From assembly GCA_035527835.1 (NCBI GenBank), contig DATKZS010000200.1, forward strand, positions 1-29,623: a stretch of 29,623 nucleotides of DNA, read 5' to 3'. The notes beneath the pieces are model-generated. The model had not been told where the DNA came from. It saw only the letters and a program-made list of their open reading frames with translations, and searched no databases. The DNA is from DATKZS01 sp035527835 [NCBI: bacterium] (lineage in GTDB: Bacteria > RBG-13-61-14). This document shows, in pieces, positions 8,557 through 19,030 of the stretch. Within the stretch, counting starts at the first letter, position 1. Each line of letters opens with the position of its first letter. Position numbers and translations under genes: made by a program.

Positions 8557-8641
8557 GCGAGGGTGGCGGAACTGGCAGACGCGCTGGACTTAGGATCCAG
8601 TGCCTTTCGGCGTAGGGGTTCAAGTCCCCTCCCTCGCACCA
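8557..8641 (+). tRNA. tRNA-Leu(UAG)
   Basis: 85 bases including an encoded CCA (8639-8641). The acceptor stem is GCGAGGG/CCCTCGC (8557-8563 with 8631-8637). The anticodon stem CTGGA/TCCAG encloses the loop CTTAGGA, giving anticodon UAG at 8591-8593. A long variable arm (TGCC TTTC GGCG) marks a class II tRNA, and the T loop is GGTTCAAGTCC. It reads CUA and, by wobble, CUG. Its position directly upstream of tig is seen in several deltaproteobacteria. TATGAT at 8529-8534 is a possible -10 box, but I see no well-spaced -35. Confidence 0.97.
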
Positions 8642-8667
8642 ATAAATAAAATTATATGACTCCTGCC

Positions 8668-8673
8668 TATAAT
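8668..8673 (+). promoter_or_regulatory. Possible -10 box ahead of tig
   Basis: A consensus TATAAT lies in the AT-rich stretch between tRNA-Leu and tig, with no convincing -35 at 16-18 bases. It could give tig-clpP-clpX-lon a promoter separate from the tRNA, but read-through from the tRNA is equally possible. Confidence 0.3.
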
Positions 8674-8766
8674 TTCCCGGGACCGGCCGCGGTCGCGCCC
8701 GTTCGGTTGCATGGACCGCTGAGACCTGAATGACGGCGGACATTTTGAGAAAAGGAAAGTAATAAC

Positions 8767-10053
8767 ATGAAGGTCGAGGTTGTGGACGTTTCCAAGGTGG
8801 AAAAGAGGGTGGAGATCGAGGTGCCCGTCGAGCGGGTGGGCGACGAGATCGAGGAGCAGTACCAGGAGTTGAAGAACACGGCGCAGGTGAAGGGGTTCCG
8901 GGCGGGCAAGGTCCCGCGCAAGATGCTGGAGCGGCTGTTCAAGGACTACGTTTACGAGGCCGTGATCAAGAAGCTGATCGAGGAGACGCTGGAGACGGCG
9001 CTGGCCCGGAAGAGCATCGAGCCGGTGGTGGAGCCGGTGCTGGACCGGGGCGAGCTCAAGCCGGGCGAGGCTTACCTGTACACGGCGCACGTTGAGGTCA
9101 AGCCCGCGGTCGAGATCGGCGAGTACAAGGGCATTGAGATCGAACACCGCGACGACGTGGTCAAGGACCAGGACGTGGATGAAACGGTCCAGCGCCTGGC
9201 CGAGGGCGTGGCCTTGATCAAGGAGCCCCCAACCCCGCGCCCCATCAAAAAGGACGACCAGGTCACCGCCGACGTGTCCATCAAGGAAGGCGACAAGGAG
9301 TTCAAACCCGGCGACAAGGAGGAGGAGATCGAGCTGTGGCGCGAGACCTGGATCCCGGGACTGCATGAACGCCTGGCCGGAAGGGGCGTGGGCGACACCG
9401 TGACGTTCACCGCCGAGATCGAGGACCATGACGGCGTGCCGGCGCCCTTCAAGGGCAAGAAGCTCGACTTCTCGTTCACCATCAAGGCGATCAAGGAGCG
9501 GATCCTGCCCGAGCTCAACGACGAGTTCGCCAAGGAGTACACCAAGAACGACACCCTCGAGGCCCTGCGCCTCTCCATCCGCGACAGCCTCGAGGAAAAG
9601 ATGAATAGCGGCAACAGAAGCCGTCTTGAAGCCGCCGCCCTCGAATCCCTGATCAAGAAGAACGCCGTGGAGGTGCCGCCCAGCCTGATCAAGCGCGAGG
9701 CCATGAACATGGCCAAGCAGTTCATGACCCGCACCGTCCGCCGCATGCCCAAGGACGAGGAGGTCGAGCAGTTCTCCAGCCTGTTCCAGGAGGAAGCCAA
9801 AAAGTCATTCGAGGCCAATTACCTGCTCGAAGCCATCGCGAAAAATGAAGGCATCGAGGCCACGGACGAGGAAGTGGAGGAGCGGATCAAGAAAGACGCG
9901 GAACGGGTGAACATGCATCCGGACAAGTACCAGGCCCGCTTCGGCGACGCGCTCCAGGAAATGACCCGCCGCCAGGTGGTGCTCGACAAGGCCCTTGATT
10001 TTCTGGTGCGTAGCGCTACCATTAAAGATGAAACGGACAAGGAAAGAAAATGA
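8767..10053 (+). CDS. tig: Trigger factor
   Basis: 428 residues, the usual length. The N-terminal ribosome-binding domain carries the signature [12 protein letters not shown] (about residues 43-54). A middle FKBP-type peptidyl-prolyl isomerase domain spans about 150-240 ([17 protein letters not shown] through [15 protein letters not shown]). The rest is the helical C-terminal cradle. It meets nascent chains at the ribosome exit tunnel and helps folding. The stop overlaps the clpP start (ATGA at 10050-10053), so the two are translationally coupled. AGGAAAG precedes ATG 8767. Charge-rich Glu/Lys composition is normal for the family. Confidence 0.97.
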   Translation: MKVEVVDVSKVEKRVEIEVPVERVGDEIEEQYQELKNTAQVKGFRAGKVPRKMLERLFKDYVYEAVIKKLIEETLETALARKSIEPVVEPVLDRGELKPGEAYLYTAHVEVKPAVEIGEYKGIEIEHRDDVVKDQDVDETVQRLAEGVALIKEPPTPRPIKKDDQVTADVSIKEGDKEFKPGDKEEEIELWRETWIPGLHERLAGRGVGDTVTFTAEIEDHDGVPAPFKGKKLDFSFTIKAIKERILPELNDEFAKEYTKNDTLEALRLSIRDSLEEKMNSGNRSRLEAAALESLIKKNAVEVPPSLIKREAMNMAKQFMTRTVRRMPKDEEVEQFSSLFQEEAKKSFEANYLLEAIAKNEGIEATDEEVEERIKKDAERVNMHPDKYQARFGDALQEMTRRQVVLDKALDFLVRSATIKDETDKERK

Positions 10054-10674
10054 CGTTGGTACCAATGGTGATCGAGCAGACGCCGCGGGGCGAGCGGGCG
10101 TATGACATCTATTCGCGGCTGTTGAAGGACCGCATCATCTTTGTCGGCACGCCCATCAACGACGACGTGGCCAACCTGGTGATCGCCCAGCTCCTCTTCC
10201 TCGAATCCGAGGACCCGGACAAGGACATCAACCTGTACCTCAACTCGCCGGGCGGCATCGTGACCTCGGGGCTCGCCATCTACGACACCATGCAGTACAT
10301 CAAGCCCCAGGTGACCACCCTGTGCATGGGACAGGCCGCCAGCATGGCCGCGGTGCTGCTGGCCGCCGGGGCCAAGGGCAAGCGCTTTGCCCTGCCCCAC
10401 TCGCGCATCCTGCTCCACCAGCCCATGGGAGGCTTTTCCGGACAGGCCACCGAGATCGAGATCCATGCCCGCGAGATTTTAAAGCTCCGCGAGCACCTCA
10501 ACGGCATCCTGGCCGAGCACACGGGTCAGGACATGGAGACCATCGCCCGGGACACCGACCGGGACTATTTTCTTTCCGGGGACGAGGCCAAGTCCTACGG
10601 GCTGATTGACGAGGTGGTGGCGGCCCGGAAAAGCGGGCCCTCCAAACAAGCGATGACTAACAGGAGAGATGGTA

Positions 10675-10697
<23 letters not shown>
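10050..10697 (+). CDS. clpP: ATP-dependent Clp protease proteolytic subunit
   Basis: 215 residues. The Ser-His-Asp triad is complete: S98 in MGQAASMA, H123 in LLHQP, D172 in TDRDYFLS. The N-terminus [21 protein letters not shown] is typical ClpP, including the loop that contacts ClpX. It forms the double-heptamer chamber that degrades substrates unfolded by ClpX. The last 20 residues (after VVAAR) form a hydrophilic tail, part of which overlaps the start of clpX by 23-29 bases. The start ATG is inside the tig stop. Confidence 0.97.
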
Positions 10698-11940
<1,243 letters not shown>

Positions 11941-11981
11941 ACCAATCGCGGTGGCTTCAGCAAGAATGAATAGGGGGACCC

Positions 11982-14456
11982 ATGTTTTTAAAGGACGGCA
12001 GTCATAGTTCGTTTCCCGACCCTCCCGGCAAGAAGATCAAGACCCTGCCCATGCTCCCGCTTCGGGACGTGATCATGTTCCCGTACATGGTCCAGCCCCT
12101 GTTCGTGGGCCGGGAAAAATCCATCAGCGCGCTCGAGGAGGCCATGAGCTCGGACAAGGGCATCCTGCTGGTCGCCCAGAAGAGCGCCAAGACCAACGAC
12201 CCCAACCCCGAGGACATCAACCGGGTGGGCACGGTCGGCCACATCATCCAGTTGCTCCGCCTGCCCGACGGAACGGTCAAGGTCCTGGTCGAGGGCAAAA
12301 GGCGCGCGCGCATCCTCCGCTACCTCCCCCGCACCGACTTCTTCCAGGTCGAGGCCGAGGAAATCGAGGAGAACAACGACCTGACCGTGGAGAGCGAGGC
12401 CCTGGTCCGCTCCATCAACGCCACCTTCGAGACCTACGTCAAGCTCAATAAGAAGATCCCGCCCGACATGCTGGTGCACGTCTCGGGCATCGAGGAGCCG
12501 TCACGGCTGGCCGACACCATCGTGGCCCACCTCACCCACCTCAAGCTCGAGGACAAGCAGGAAATCCTGGAGATCGAGGACCCGGCCAAGCGCCTCGAAA
12601 AGCTCTACACCCTGATGCAGGGCGAGATCGAGATTCTCCAGGTCGAGAAGAAAATCCGCGCCCGCGTCAAGAAGCAGATGGAGAAGACGCAGAAGGAATA
12701 CTACCTCAACGAGCAGATGCGGGCGATCCAGAAGGAGCTCGGCGAAAAGGACGAGTTCCGGAACGAGCTCAACGAGCTCGAGGAAAAGTTGAAGAGCAAG
12801 GACATGCCCGACGACCCGAAGGAAAAGGTCGAGCGCGAGATCAAGAAGTTCAAGATGATGTCGCCCATGTCCGCCGAAGCCACCGTGGTCAGGAACTACA
12901 TTGATTGGATGCTGGCCCTGCCCTGGAACGAGGTGACCGAGGAAAAGCTCGACATCGCCGAGTGCGAAAAAATCCTGGACGAGGACCACTTCGGCCTGAA
13001 AAAGGTGAAGGAGCGGATCGTCGAGTACCTGGCCGTACAGAAGCTGGTGGGCAAGCTCAAGGGCCCGATCCTGTGCCTGGCCGGCCCGCCCGGCGTGGGC
13101 AAGACCAGCCTCGGCAAGTCCATCGCCCGCGCCACCGGCCGTAAGTTCGTGCGCATCAGCCTGGGCGGGATCCGCGACGAGGCCGAGGTCCGAGGCCACC
13201 GCCGCACCTACATCGGCGCGCTCCCCGGCAAGATCGTCCAGGGAATGCGCCGCGCCGGATCCAATAACCCCGTCTTCCTCCTCGACGAGATTGACAAGCT
13301 CTCCTCCGACTTCCGCGGAGACCCCAGCTCCGCCCTGATGGAGGTCCTGGATCCGGAGCAGAACTACATGTTCCAGGACCATTACCTCGACTGCGACTAC
13401 GACCTGTCCAAGGTCATGTTCGTCTGCACCGCCAACCAGCTCTCCACCATCCCGGCGCCGTTGCAGGACCGCATGGAGATCATCCGTCTCGAAGGATACA
13501 CCGAGGTGGACAAGCTCATGATCGGCAAGGGATGGCTGGTGCCCAAGCTCAAGAAGGACCACGGACTCGAAGACATCGACCTGACCTTGACCGACAACGC
13601 GATCAGCCAGATCATCCGCCAATACACCCGCGAGTCCGGAGTGCGCTCGCTCGAGCGCGAGATGGCCAGCATTTACAGAAAGGTCGCCCGCAAGGTCGCC
13701 AAGGAGGGCAAGGACCAGAAAATCCGGGTCAACACCAAGAACGTGTCCTCATACCTCGGCGTGCGCAAGTTCGACCTCAACGAGTGCGAATTCGTTAACC
13801 AGGTCGGCATCGTCCACGGCCTCACCTGGACCGGATTCGGCGGGGAGATCCAGACCGTCGAGGCCGCCGTGGTCCGGGGCAAGGGCAAGGTCAACATCAC
13901 CGGCAACCTGGGCGAGGTCCTGCAAGAGTCGGCGCAGGCCGCCCTCTCCTACATCCGCTCCCGAGCCGCCGACCTGGGCCTCGAGCCGGACTTCTACCAG
14001 AAGTTCGACATCCACATCCACCTCCCGGAAGGCGCCCAGCCCAAGGAAGGGCCATCCGCCGGAATCGCGCTGGCCACCGCCATCGCCTCCGCATTCACCA
14101 AGACACCGGTCATCTGCGCCATCGCCATGACCGGAGAGATCACGCTGCGCGGCCGAGTCCTGCCCATCGGAGGGCTCAAGGAAAAGCTCCTGGCCGCCCA
14201 CCGCGCCGGCATCAAGACCGTCCTGATCCCCAAGGCCAACGAGAAGGACCTGCCCGACGTCCCGGAGAAGGTGACCAAGGAGCTGGAAATCAAGCTCGTC
14301 GAGCACATGGACCAGGTCCTTAAAACCGCCCTGGTCGGAGGAGAGGCCCTCCTGGCCCGCAAAGCGCCGCCCTCCGCCGATACCAGCGTCGCCGCTGAAC
14401 CGCATGAAGGGACCACGATCTCCCCGGATGCCATTACCACCCACATGCCCAATTGA
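11982..14456 (+). CDS. lon: Lon protease (LonA type)
   Basis: 824 residues. The N-terminal LAN domain begins [20 protein letters not shown]; a coiled-coil region follows (about 210-290, [20 protein letters not shown]). The AAA+ module has Walker A GPPGVGKT at 368-375 and Walker [11 protein letters not shown]. The protease domain has catalytic Ser692 in PKEGPSAG and Lys735 in GGLKEK, 43 residues apart as in E. coli Lon. It degrades damaged and short-lived regulatory proteins in the cytosol. The ribosome site AGGGGGA is close to ATG 11982. It follows clpX by 41 bases without a visible terminator. The tail after about 795 is Ala/Thr-rich and variable. Confidence 0.98.
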   Translation: MFLKDGSHSSFPDPPGKKIKTLPMLPLRDVIMFPYMVQPLFVGREKSISALEEAMSSDKGILLVAQKSAKTNDPNPEDINRVGTVGHIIQLLRLPDGTVKVLVEGKRRARILRYLPRTDFFQVEAEEIEENNDLTVESEALVRSINATFETYVKLNKKIPPDMLVHVSGIEEPSRLADTIVAHLTHLKLEDKQEILEIEDPAKRLEKLYTLMQGEIEILQVEKKIRARVKKQMEKTQKEYYLNEQMRAIQKELGEKDEFRNELNELEEKLKSKDMPDDPKEKVEREIKKFKMMSPMSAEATVVRNYIDWMLALPWNEVTEEKLDIAECEKILDEDHFGLKKVKERIVEYLAVQKLVGKLKGPILCLAGPPGVGKTSLGKSIARATGRKFVRISLGGIRDEAEVRGHRRTYIGALPGKIVQGMRRAGSNNPVFLLDEIDKLSSDFRGDPSSALMEVLDPEQNYMFQDHYLDCDYDLSKVMFVCTANQLSTIPAPLQDRMEIIRLEGYTEVDKLMIGKGWLVPKLKKDHGLEDIDLTLTDNAISQIIRQYTRESGVRSLEREMASIYRKVARKVAKEGKDQKIRVNTKNVSSYLGVRKFDLNECEFVNQVGIVHGLTWTGFGGEIQTVEAAVVRGKGKVNITGNLGEVLQESAQAALSYIRSRAADLGLEPDFYQKFDIHIHLPEGAQPKEGPSAGIALATAIASAFTKTPVICAIAMTGEITLRGRVLPIGGLKEKLLAAHRAGIKTVLIPKANEKDLPDVPEKVTKELEIKLVEHMDQVLKTALVGGEALLARKAPPSADTSVAAEPHEGTTISPDAITTHMPN

Positions 14457-14475
14457 GCTGCGTTCACCAGATCAT

Positions 14476-14512
14476 CCAAGAGGGGCGCGGATTCCGTGTC
14501 CCTCTTGGTTTT
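14476..14512 (+). terminator. Rho-independent terminator after lon
   Basis: A perfect 9-base stem CCAAGAGGG (476-484) with CCCTCTTGG (500-508), extended inward by G-U-tolerant pairs, is followed by TTTT at 14509-14512. It lies 20 bases after the lon stop and closes the operon. Confidence 0.9.
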
Positions 14513-14542
14513 GGGCGGGAAGCGGGAATGATAAGATTCAAC

Positions 14543-14571
14543 TTGATTTCAATGGCGTGCTTTGTTAAGGT
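14543..14571 (+). promoter_or_regulatory. Possible sigma-70 promoter
   Basis: TTGATT (543-548), 17 bases, TAAGGT (566-571). An overlapping TAAAAT at 571-576 is an alternative -10. It sits between the lon terminator and the zinc-ribbon gene at 14631. The same spacing and -10 hexamer recur ahead of the tssBC fusion gene. Confidence 0.45.
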
Positions 14572-14630
14572 AAAATCAGGGTAAGAGGGTTTCTCATCGC
14601 CGGCGCTAAAGGCCTGTAGCCGGGAAACAA

Positions 14631-16256
14631 ATGATAGTTCAATGCGATAAATGCGGGGCCAAGTTCCATTTGGCCGACGAGAAGGTGACCGACAAGGGCG
14701 CCAAGGTGCGCTGCTCCAAGTGCAAGGCCGTGTTCACCGTGAAGAAGTCCAAGGAGCAGCCGGACTCCGCCCCGGCGCCCGCCCCGGAGGCCCTGTCGCC
14801 CAAGACCGCACCCGCACCCTCTGCGCCGGCCCCCGCCCCGCCGGCCGCGCCCCGGAAAGCGGGCGATGACCCCTTCTCCGATTTCAATTTTTCCGACGAC
14901 CTGGACTTCAGCGAAGGCGAGGACAAGCTGACGGTGGAAGCCCCCCCCAAACCCGCTCCTCCGCCCCCAGCGCCCGAGCCCGGCTTCAGCGCCGCTCCCG
15001 TTCCCGCCAAAAAGCCGGCCCCGCCCCCGCCCGCGGCCGAGGAAGCGGCCGGCTCGGACGAGGCCTTTGATTTCTCGGACGAGGACTTCTCCCTGTCTGA
15101 CGAGCCCAAGGCCGCGGCCGGTCCCGAGCCAGCCGTCGAGGACTTCGGGGCCGTGGATTTGAGCAGTCAGGCCCCGCCGCCCCCCGCGCCGCCGCCGGCC
15201 AAGGGAGGGCCCGATGATTTCGGAGACTTCAAGTTCGACGATGACAGCTTTTCGGAAAAGGCCGCGCCGCCCCCCGCGCCGCCGACCAAGGGCGATGGAG
15301 AGTGGGGCAATATAAGCTTCACCGAGCAGCCGGCGGCGCCGCCCAAGGCCGACGCCCGCGGCGGCGGCGAGATCGAGGAGGCCGGCTTCGGCGATTTCCA
15401 GTTCGACCAGAACGACCATCTGCCGGCGGCCGGCGGCGGTGACGAAGGCATGCCCGCCGAGGATTTCGTGCGCTCTCCCACCTCGCGCGCCCCGGTCCGC
15501 GACGATTTCGAGGCCAGCATCGGAGACTCCGAGGCCGAGCCGGAGCGCAAAGAGGAAGTCAAGGCCGCTCCTCCGCCCCCGCCCAAGCCCGTCATTAAGA
15601 CGGAGCCCCGCAAGGGGGCCAAGAAAGGGCTGGCCACGCCCATCATCATCGCCATTATCGTGCTGGCCGTTCCCCTGGGCCTCATAGGATACATGAACAG
15701 CAATGGGTGGTTCACGTTCGATGACCTGCTCCACTTCCGCATGGCCAAGCTCGGTCCCGCCATCCAGGAAATAAAAATTGCTTGGGGCCTGGCCGAGAGG
15801 CCGGACACCGGCATCGTGGAGTACCTCGAGGGCAGCGCCGAGGTCAAGCAGCCGGTCAGGCCGGACGGACAGTCCGAGATCGCGGTCAGCGGCAAGGTCA
15901 TCAACAACACCAGGAAGACCGTCCTCTGGATCCAGACCGAGGTCTCCCTCAAGGACCAGAACGACCAGACGGTCGAAACCGCGCGGAGTTACTGTGACGT
16001 AAGCTTCACCGAAGATGAGCTCAAGAACTTAAGCAGCAAGGACATCTTGACCTTCACGGACTATTTTGGCGGACGCACCCAAAAATGCATAGACATCAAA
16101 CCCGGCGAGACCCGGACTTTCACCGTGGTGTTCTTCCCCGAGATATCGGAAGGCGTAAAGCTCACCCTCTCCAAACCGCGAGTGGTGGACTGCAAGGTCC
16201 TGGAAGACAACACCGCCCCCTGTCCCCTGACCCCTCCCGCCGAGACCTCACCCTAG
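14631..16256 (+). CDS. MJ0042-type zinc-ribbon membrane protein
   Basis: 541 residues. The N-terminus is an MJ0042-family zinc ribbon (C5-x2-C8, C28-x2-C31; IVQCDKCGAKFHL, RCSKCKAVF). Residues 45-330 are a low-complexity Pro/Ala-rich stretch with recurring acidic-aromatic motifs (FSDFNFSDD, FDFSDEDFSLSD, FGDFKFDDD, FGDFQFDQN). One membrane helix follows at about 335-356 (PIIIAIIVLAVPLGLIGY). The C-terminal 185 residues form a beta-rich domain of DUF3426 style with EIAVSGKVINNTRK and KPGETRTFTVVFFPE. The likely arrangement is zinc ribbon and linker in the cytoplasm, C-terminus in the periplasm. Such proteins are common in deltaproteobacteria; no function is established. It is four bases ahead of the next gene. 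Confidence 0.82.
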   Translation: MIVQCDKCGAKFHLADEKVTDKGAKVRCSKCKAVFTVKKSKEQPDSAPAPAPEALSPKTAPAPSAPAPAPPAAPRKAGDDPFSDFNFSDDLDFSEGEDKLTVEAPPKPAPPPPAPEPGFSAAPVPAKKPAPPPPAAEEAAGSDEAFDFSDEDFSLSDEPKAAAGPEPAVEDFGAVDLSSQAPPPPAPPPAKGGPDDFGDFKFDDDSFSEKAAPPPAPPTKGDGEWGNISFTEQPAAPPKADARGGGEIEEAGFGDFQFDQNDHLPAAGGGDEGMPAEDFVRSPTSRAPVRDDFEASIGDSEAEPERKEEVKAAPPPPPKPVIKTEPRKGAKKGLATPIIIAIIVLAVPLGLIGYMNSNGWFTFDDLLHFRMAKLGPAIQEIKIAWGLAERPDTGIVEYLEGSAEVKQPVRPDGQSEIAVSGKVINNTRKTVLWIQTEVSLKDQNDQTVETARSYCDVSFTEDELKNLSSKDILTFTDYFGGRTQKCIDIKPGETRTFTVVFFPEISEGVKLTLSKPRVVDCKVLEDNTAPCPLTPPAETSP

Positions 16257-16260
16257 AGAA

Positions 16261-17049
16261 ATGACCCCGACACCGCATGAAGAAATCAAGGCCATCGCGG
16301 AAAGGATCGTGCGCGAGACCTCCGGCATCCTCGACCGCCAGCAGCGCGTCTACGCCATTGGTAAAAAACTTTCCCGATTAAACGCCGAGACCATCCTCGA
16401 AATCTTCCGCATCATCTCCCACGGCGCCCGCTTCAAGGAGCCGCTCTTCCTCGACGGCTTCCGCGACATCTCCGACGTGAAGAAGCTGGGCAAGCACGTG
16501 GGCTACGACAAGATGGCCGAGGTCTACGCGCTGGCCCGGAGCAAGGATTACAGGGACATCGTCCGCCTGATGCAGGTGATCCCGGCCGCCCGCAAGCTGG
16601 GCACGGACGAGGAGCTGGAGGAGGACCCGGTGCTCAAGGAAATGACCCTGGGCACCAAGCGCCAAAAGGCCCGCCTGCGCGACCGCGACATGATCAGCCG
16701 CCTCTGCCACGAGCAGGACCCGACGGTCATAAGGAACCTGCTGCTCAATCCCGCCGTCACCCTCCAGCACGTCGTCCGCATCGCCTCCAAGCGGCCCACC
16801 AGCGCCCAGGTCCTCTGGGTCGTCTACCGCGACCTCAAATGGATGAACCATTACGTCGTCAAAAAAACCCTCATCAACAACCCCTACACCCCCACCCAGA
16901 TCTCGCTCAGCCAGCTCCATTTCCTGCTCGAGCAGGACTTGGAGGACGTCGCCGAAAACCAGATGCTCCATCCCCTGGTCCGTGAGGCCGCCGTCGAGCT
17001 CATCATGCTCAAAAGGGAATCCACCGGACAACTCCCACCCAAGGAGTGA
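16261..17049 (+). CDS. Helical protein of unknown function
   Basis: 262 residues, almost entirely predicted alpha-helix, with no signal, membrane segment or metal motif. Charged helices run throughout. The second half (about 140-255) suggests HEAT-like pairs, for example DRDMISRLCHEQDPTVIRNL, LLNPAVTLQHVVRIASKRP and KKTLINNPYTPTQI, where short helices alternate with asparagine-proline turns. This resembles repeat scaffolds such as the DUF2336 group, but I cannot assign a family. The start is ATG 16261, four bases after the previous stop, so it is probably translated by coupling and works with the zinc-ribbon membrane protein. Confidence 0.72.
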   Translation: MTPTPHEEIKAIAERIVRETSGILDRQQRVYAIGKKLSRLNAETILEIFRIISHGARFKEPLFLDGFRDISDVKKLGKHVGYDKMAEVYALARSKDYRDIVRLMQVIPAARKLGTDEELEEDPVLKEMTLGTKRQKARLRDRDMISRLCHEQDPTVIRNLLLNPAVTLQHVVRIASKRPTSAQVLWVVYRDLKWMNHYVVKKTLINNPYTPTQISLSQLHFLLEQDLEDVAENQMLHPLVREAAVELIMLKRESTGQLPPKE

Positions 17050-17059
17050 AGACTTTTTA

Positions 17060-17103
17060 CGCCCGCCCGCTTCTTGTGCGCTCCGGGCCGGGTGCTATAA
17101 TGA
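17060..17103 (+). promoter_or_regulatory. Promoter-like block, copy 1
   Basis: A 44-base block identical to 18826-18869. It ends in a consensus TATAAT (17096-17101), 16 bases after TTGTGC (17074-17079). The GC-rich part can also fold (CCCG...CGGG). It probably drives the first radical SAM gene; a repeat without promoter activity is the alternative. Confidence 0.5.
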
Positions 17104-17118
17104 GATGAAGGCGTGGGC

Positions 17119-17241
17119 GGAAGGCGGAAGAGAGAAGATGGAAGGTGGAAAATAGAAGGTAGAAGATAGAATATCAAAGACGTGTTCCGGATCTCGGCGC
17201 CGCCTATTATTCTATCTTCTATCTTCTATCTTCTCCTTCTC
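17119..17241. repeat. Heptad-array inverted repeat, rSAM copy 1 leader
   Basis: Eight 7-base words at 17119-17174 (ggaaggc, ggaagag, agaagat, ggaaggt, ggaaaat, agaaggt, agaagat, agaatat) face five at 17207-17241 in the opposite sense (ttattct, atcttct three times, ccttctc). The inner three words of each arm can pair. It lies between the promoter-like block and the leader of the gene at 17289. Confidence 0.8.
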
Positions 17242-17288
17242 CCGCACGCCGTCGCCAGGCGATAATTAAGCGAGGTTCCCCGGAAACA
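17232..17288 (+). promoter_or_regulatory. Conserved 57-base 5' leader, copy 1
   Basis: These 57 bases ending at the start codon match 18974-19030 except for two positions. The leader contains a small hairpin (CGCC-GTCGCCA-GGCG) and a weak ribosome site (CCCCGGAAAC). The gene start is set at ATG 17289 because this leader is shared up to that codon. Confidence 0.6.
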
Positions 17289-18785
17289 ATGGCCGCCAAG
17301 AAACGGATCATGATGATCAGGCCCGGCAAGCGGTTCCCCCGGATGGGTTTCACGCCGCCGCTCGGGTTCCTCAGCCTGATCGCGATGCTGCGCCGGCATT
17401 TTCCCGACCGCTTCGAGATCGAGCTCGTCGAGCAGGCCATTTACAACCTCACCGCGGGCGAGGTCAGGCAAAGGATGGAGGCGTTCCGGCCGGACCTGGT
17501 CTGCTTCTCCTGCCTGTCGGTGGAGGCCGGGGAGATGCATGAGCTGGCGGCCGTCAGCAAAAAGCTTTCCCCCGAGGTCCCGGTCTGGATCGGCGGGCCC
17601 CATGCCTCCTTCTTTTACGACTGGGAGATCGAGACCGGCATCGTGGACGCGGCGTGCATCGGCGAGGGAGAAGAGACCTTCATCGAGATGATCGCGGCGT
17701 GGCTCGAGGGCCGGCCGCTTGACGGCGTTGCCGGGCTGGCGCTCCCGCGGGAGGGCCAGGCCGTGCTCACGCCGCCGCGGGAGCCGATCGCGGACCTGGA
17801 TTCCCTGCCCCTGCCCGCCTGGGACATGATTGACTTCAAGTATTACGGCAACCACATCTCCATGAACGGATTCGTCCACTCCTCGCCGTGGGCGCCGCTC
17901 TTCACCACCCGCGCCTGCCCCTACCAGTGCATCTATTGCCATTGCATCTTCGGCAAGAAGGTCAGAAAACGGGGCGTGGAGAACGTGATGGCCGAGCTGG
18001 AGCTGCTGGTCAAGCAGTATGGCGTGCGCGAAATCCAGGTCGTGGACGACATCTTCAACCTCGACCTCGACCGCGCCAAGGCCATCTGCGACCGGATCGT
18101 CGAGGAGAAGCTCAACATCAGCATTGCCTTCCCCAATGGCCTGCGCGGCGACCGCATGGACCGCGAGCTCATCCGGAAGCTTGCGAGGGCCGGCTGTTAC
18201 GCCATCGCCTATGCGGTCGAGACCGCGTCGCCCCGGCTCCAGAAGCGCATCAAGAAAAACCTCGACCTGGAAAAGGTGAAGGAGGTCATCGCCTGGACCG
18301 ATGAGGAGGGGATCATCTGCCAGGCCTTTTTCATGCTCGGCTTTCCCGGCGAGACCATCGAGGAGCTCCAGATGACGGTGGATTACGCCGTGAACTCGCG
18401 CCTCCTGCGCGCCTGGTTCTTCACCGTGGTGGTCTACCCGCGTACCGGGCTTTTCGACCTGGCCCAGGAGGAGTACCCGGACTTCGACCTTTCCACCCAC
18501 TACAGCTTCTTCAACTTCCATTACTGGGCGGAGACGCCCTTCTACACCCGCGCCACCGGCATAGACCTCTACAAAATTCAGCGCGACGCATTCCGCGCCT
18601 TCTACCTCCGACCCTCCCGAATCGCCCGCATCTTCATCCGCTTCCCCAAGAACATCTGGCTCCTGAAAGGCATGTACTATGTCCTGCGCTCAGTCCTCCC
18701 CACCCTCTCCACCCTCGAGGTCCGCCTTAACGAGGCCATCAGGAAACGCAGGAACGCCACTGCCGTCCCGCATTCAAAAGGCTGA
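17289..18785 (+). CDS. B12-binding radical SAM protein, copy 1
   Basis: 498 residues. The N-terminal B12-binding domain (about 1-135) starts KRIMMIRPGKRFPRM, with DLVCFSCLSVEAGEMHEL and a WIGGPHASFF / CIGEGEETF pair; the MetH-type DxHxxG cobalt-ligand motif is absent, as in BchE-type enzymes. The radical SAM barrel has the cluster motif C210-x3-C214-x2-C217 (ACPYQCIYCHC), VDDIFNLD, YAVETASPRLQKRI and MLGFPGET. The C-terminus (about 430-498) is basic with aromatic residues. Relatives perform methylations, cyclisations or tailoring of lipids, pigments or natural products. The substrate is not readable here. A near-identical gene follows. Confidence 0.9.
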   Translation: MAAKKRIMMIRPGKRFPRMGFTPPLGFLSLIAMLRRHFPDRFEIELVEQAIYNLTAGEVRQRMEAFRPDLVCFSCLSVEAGEMHELAAVSKKLSPEVPVWIGGPHASFFYDWEIETGIVDAACIGEGEETFIEMIAAWLEGRPLDGVAGLALPREGQAVLTPPREPIADLDSLPLPAWDMIDFKYYGNHISMNGFVHSSPWAPLFTTRACPYQCIYCHCIFGKKVRKRGVENVMAELELLVKQYGVREIQVVDDIFNLDLDRAKAICDRIVEEKLNISIAFPNGLRGDRMDRELIRKLARAGCYAIAYAVETASPRLQKRIKKNLDLEKVKEVIAWTDEEGIICQAFFMLGFPGETIEELQMTVDYAVNSRLLRAWFFTVVVYPRTGLFDLAQEEYPDFDLSTHYSFFNFHYWAETPFYTRATGIDLYKIQRDAFRAFYLRPSRIARIFIRFPKNIWLLKGMYYVLRSVLPTLSTLEVRLNEAIRKRRNATAVPHSKG

Positions 18786-18825
18786 TGCCGAATTGCGGTG
18801 AGGGCCTCCGCCCCGCGCCCGCCCG

Positions 18826-18869
18826 CGCCCGCCCGCTTCTTGTGCGCTCCGGGCCGGGTGCTATAATGA
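18826..18869 (+). promoter_or_regulatory. Promoter-like block, copy 2
   Basis: Identical over 44 bases to 17060-17103: TTGTGC (18840-18845), 16 bases, TATAAT (18862-18867). The duplicate gene therefore kept its own upstream block and is probably transcribed independently as well. Confidence 0.5.
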
Positions 18870-18889
18870 AAAGATGGCATGGACGCAAG

Positions 18890-18985
18890 GCGGAAGAAAG
18901 AAGATAGAAGATAGAACATAGAAGACAGGCCCCGCCGCCGCTCATTCTATCTTCTATCTTCTGTATTCTATATTCTCCTTCTCCC
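18890..18985. repeat. Heptad-array inverted repeat, rSAM copy 2 leader
   Basis: Five 7-base words at 18890-18924 (gcggaag, aaagaag, atagaag, atagaac, atagaag) face six at 18944-18985 (attctat, cttctat, cttctgt, attctat, attctcc, ttctccc). It occupies the same place as the element at 17119-17241 but differs in word number and in the loop. Confidence 0.8.
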
Positions 18986-19030
18986 GCACGCCGTCGCCAG
19001 GCGATAATTCAGCGAGGTTCCCCGGAAACG
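18974..19030 (+). promoter_or_regulatory. Conserved 57-base 5' leader, copy 2
   Basis: Differs from 17232-17288 at two of 57 positions and includes the same small CGCC/GGCG hairpin and GGAAAC ahead of ATG 19031. Confidence 0.6.

Noticed and set aside
12501-13622. Minus-strand 373-codon frame inside lon
   Set aside because: Shadow of lon with no recognisable protein features.
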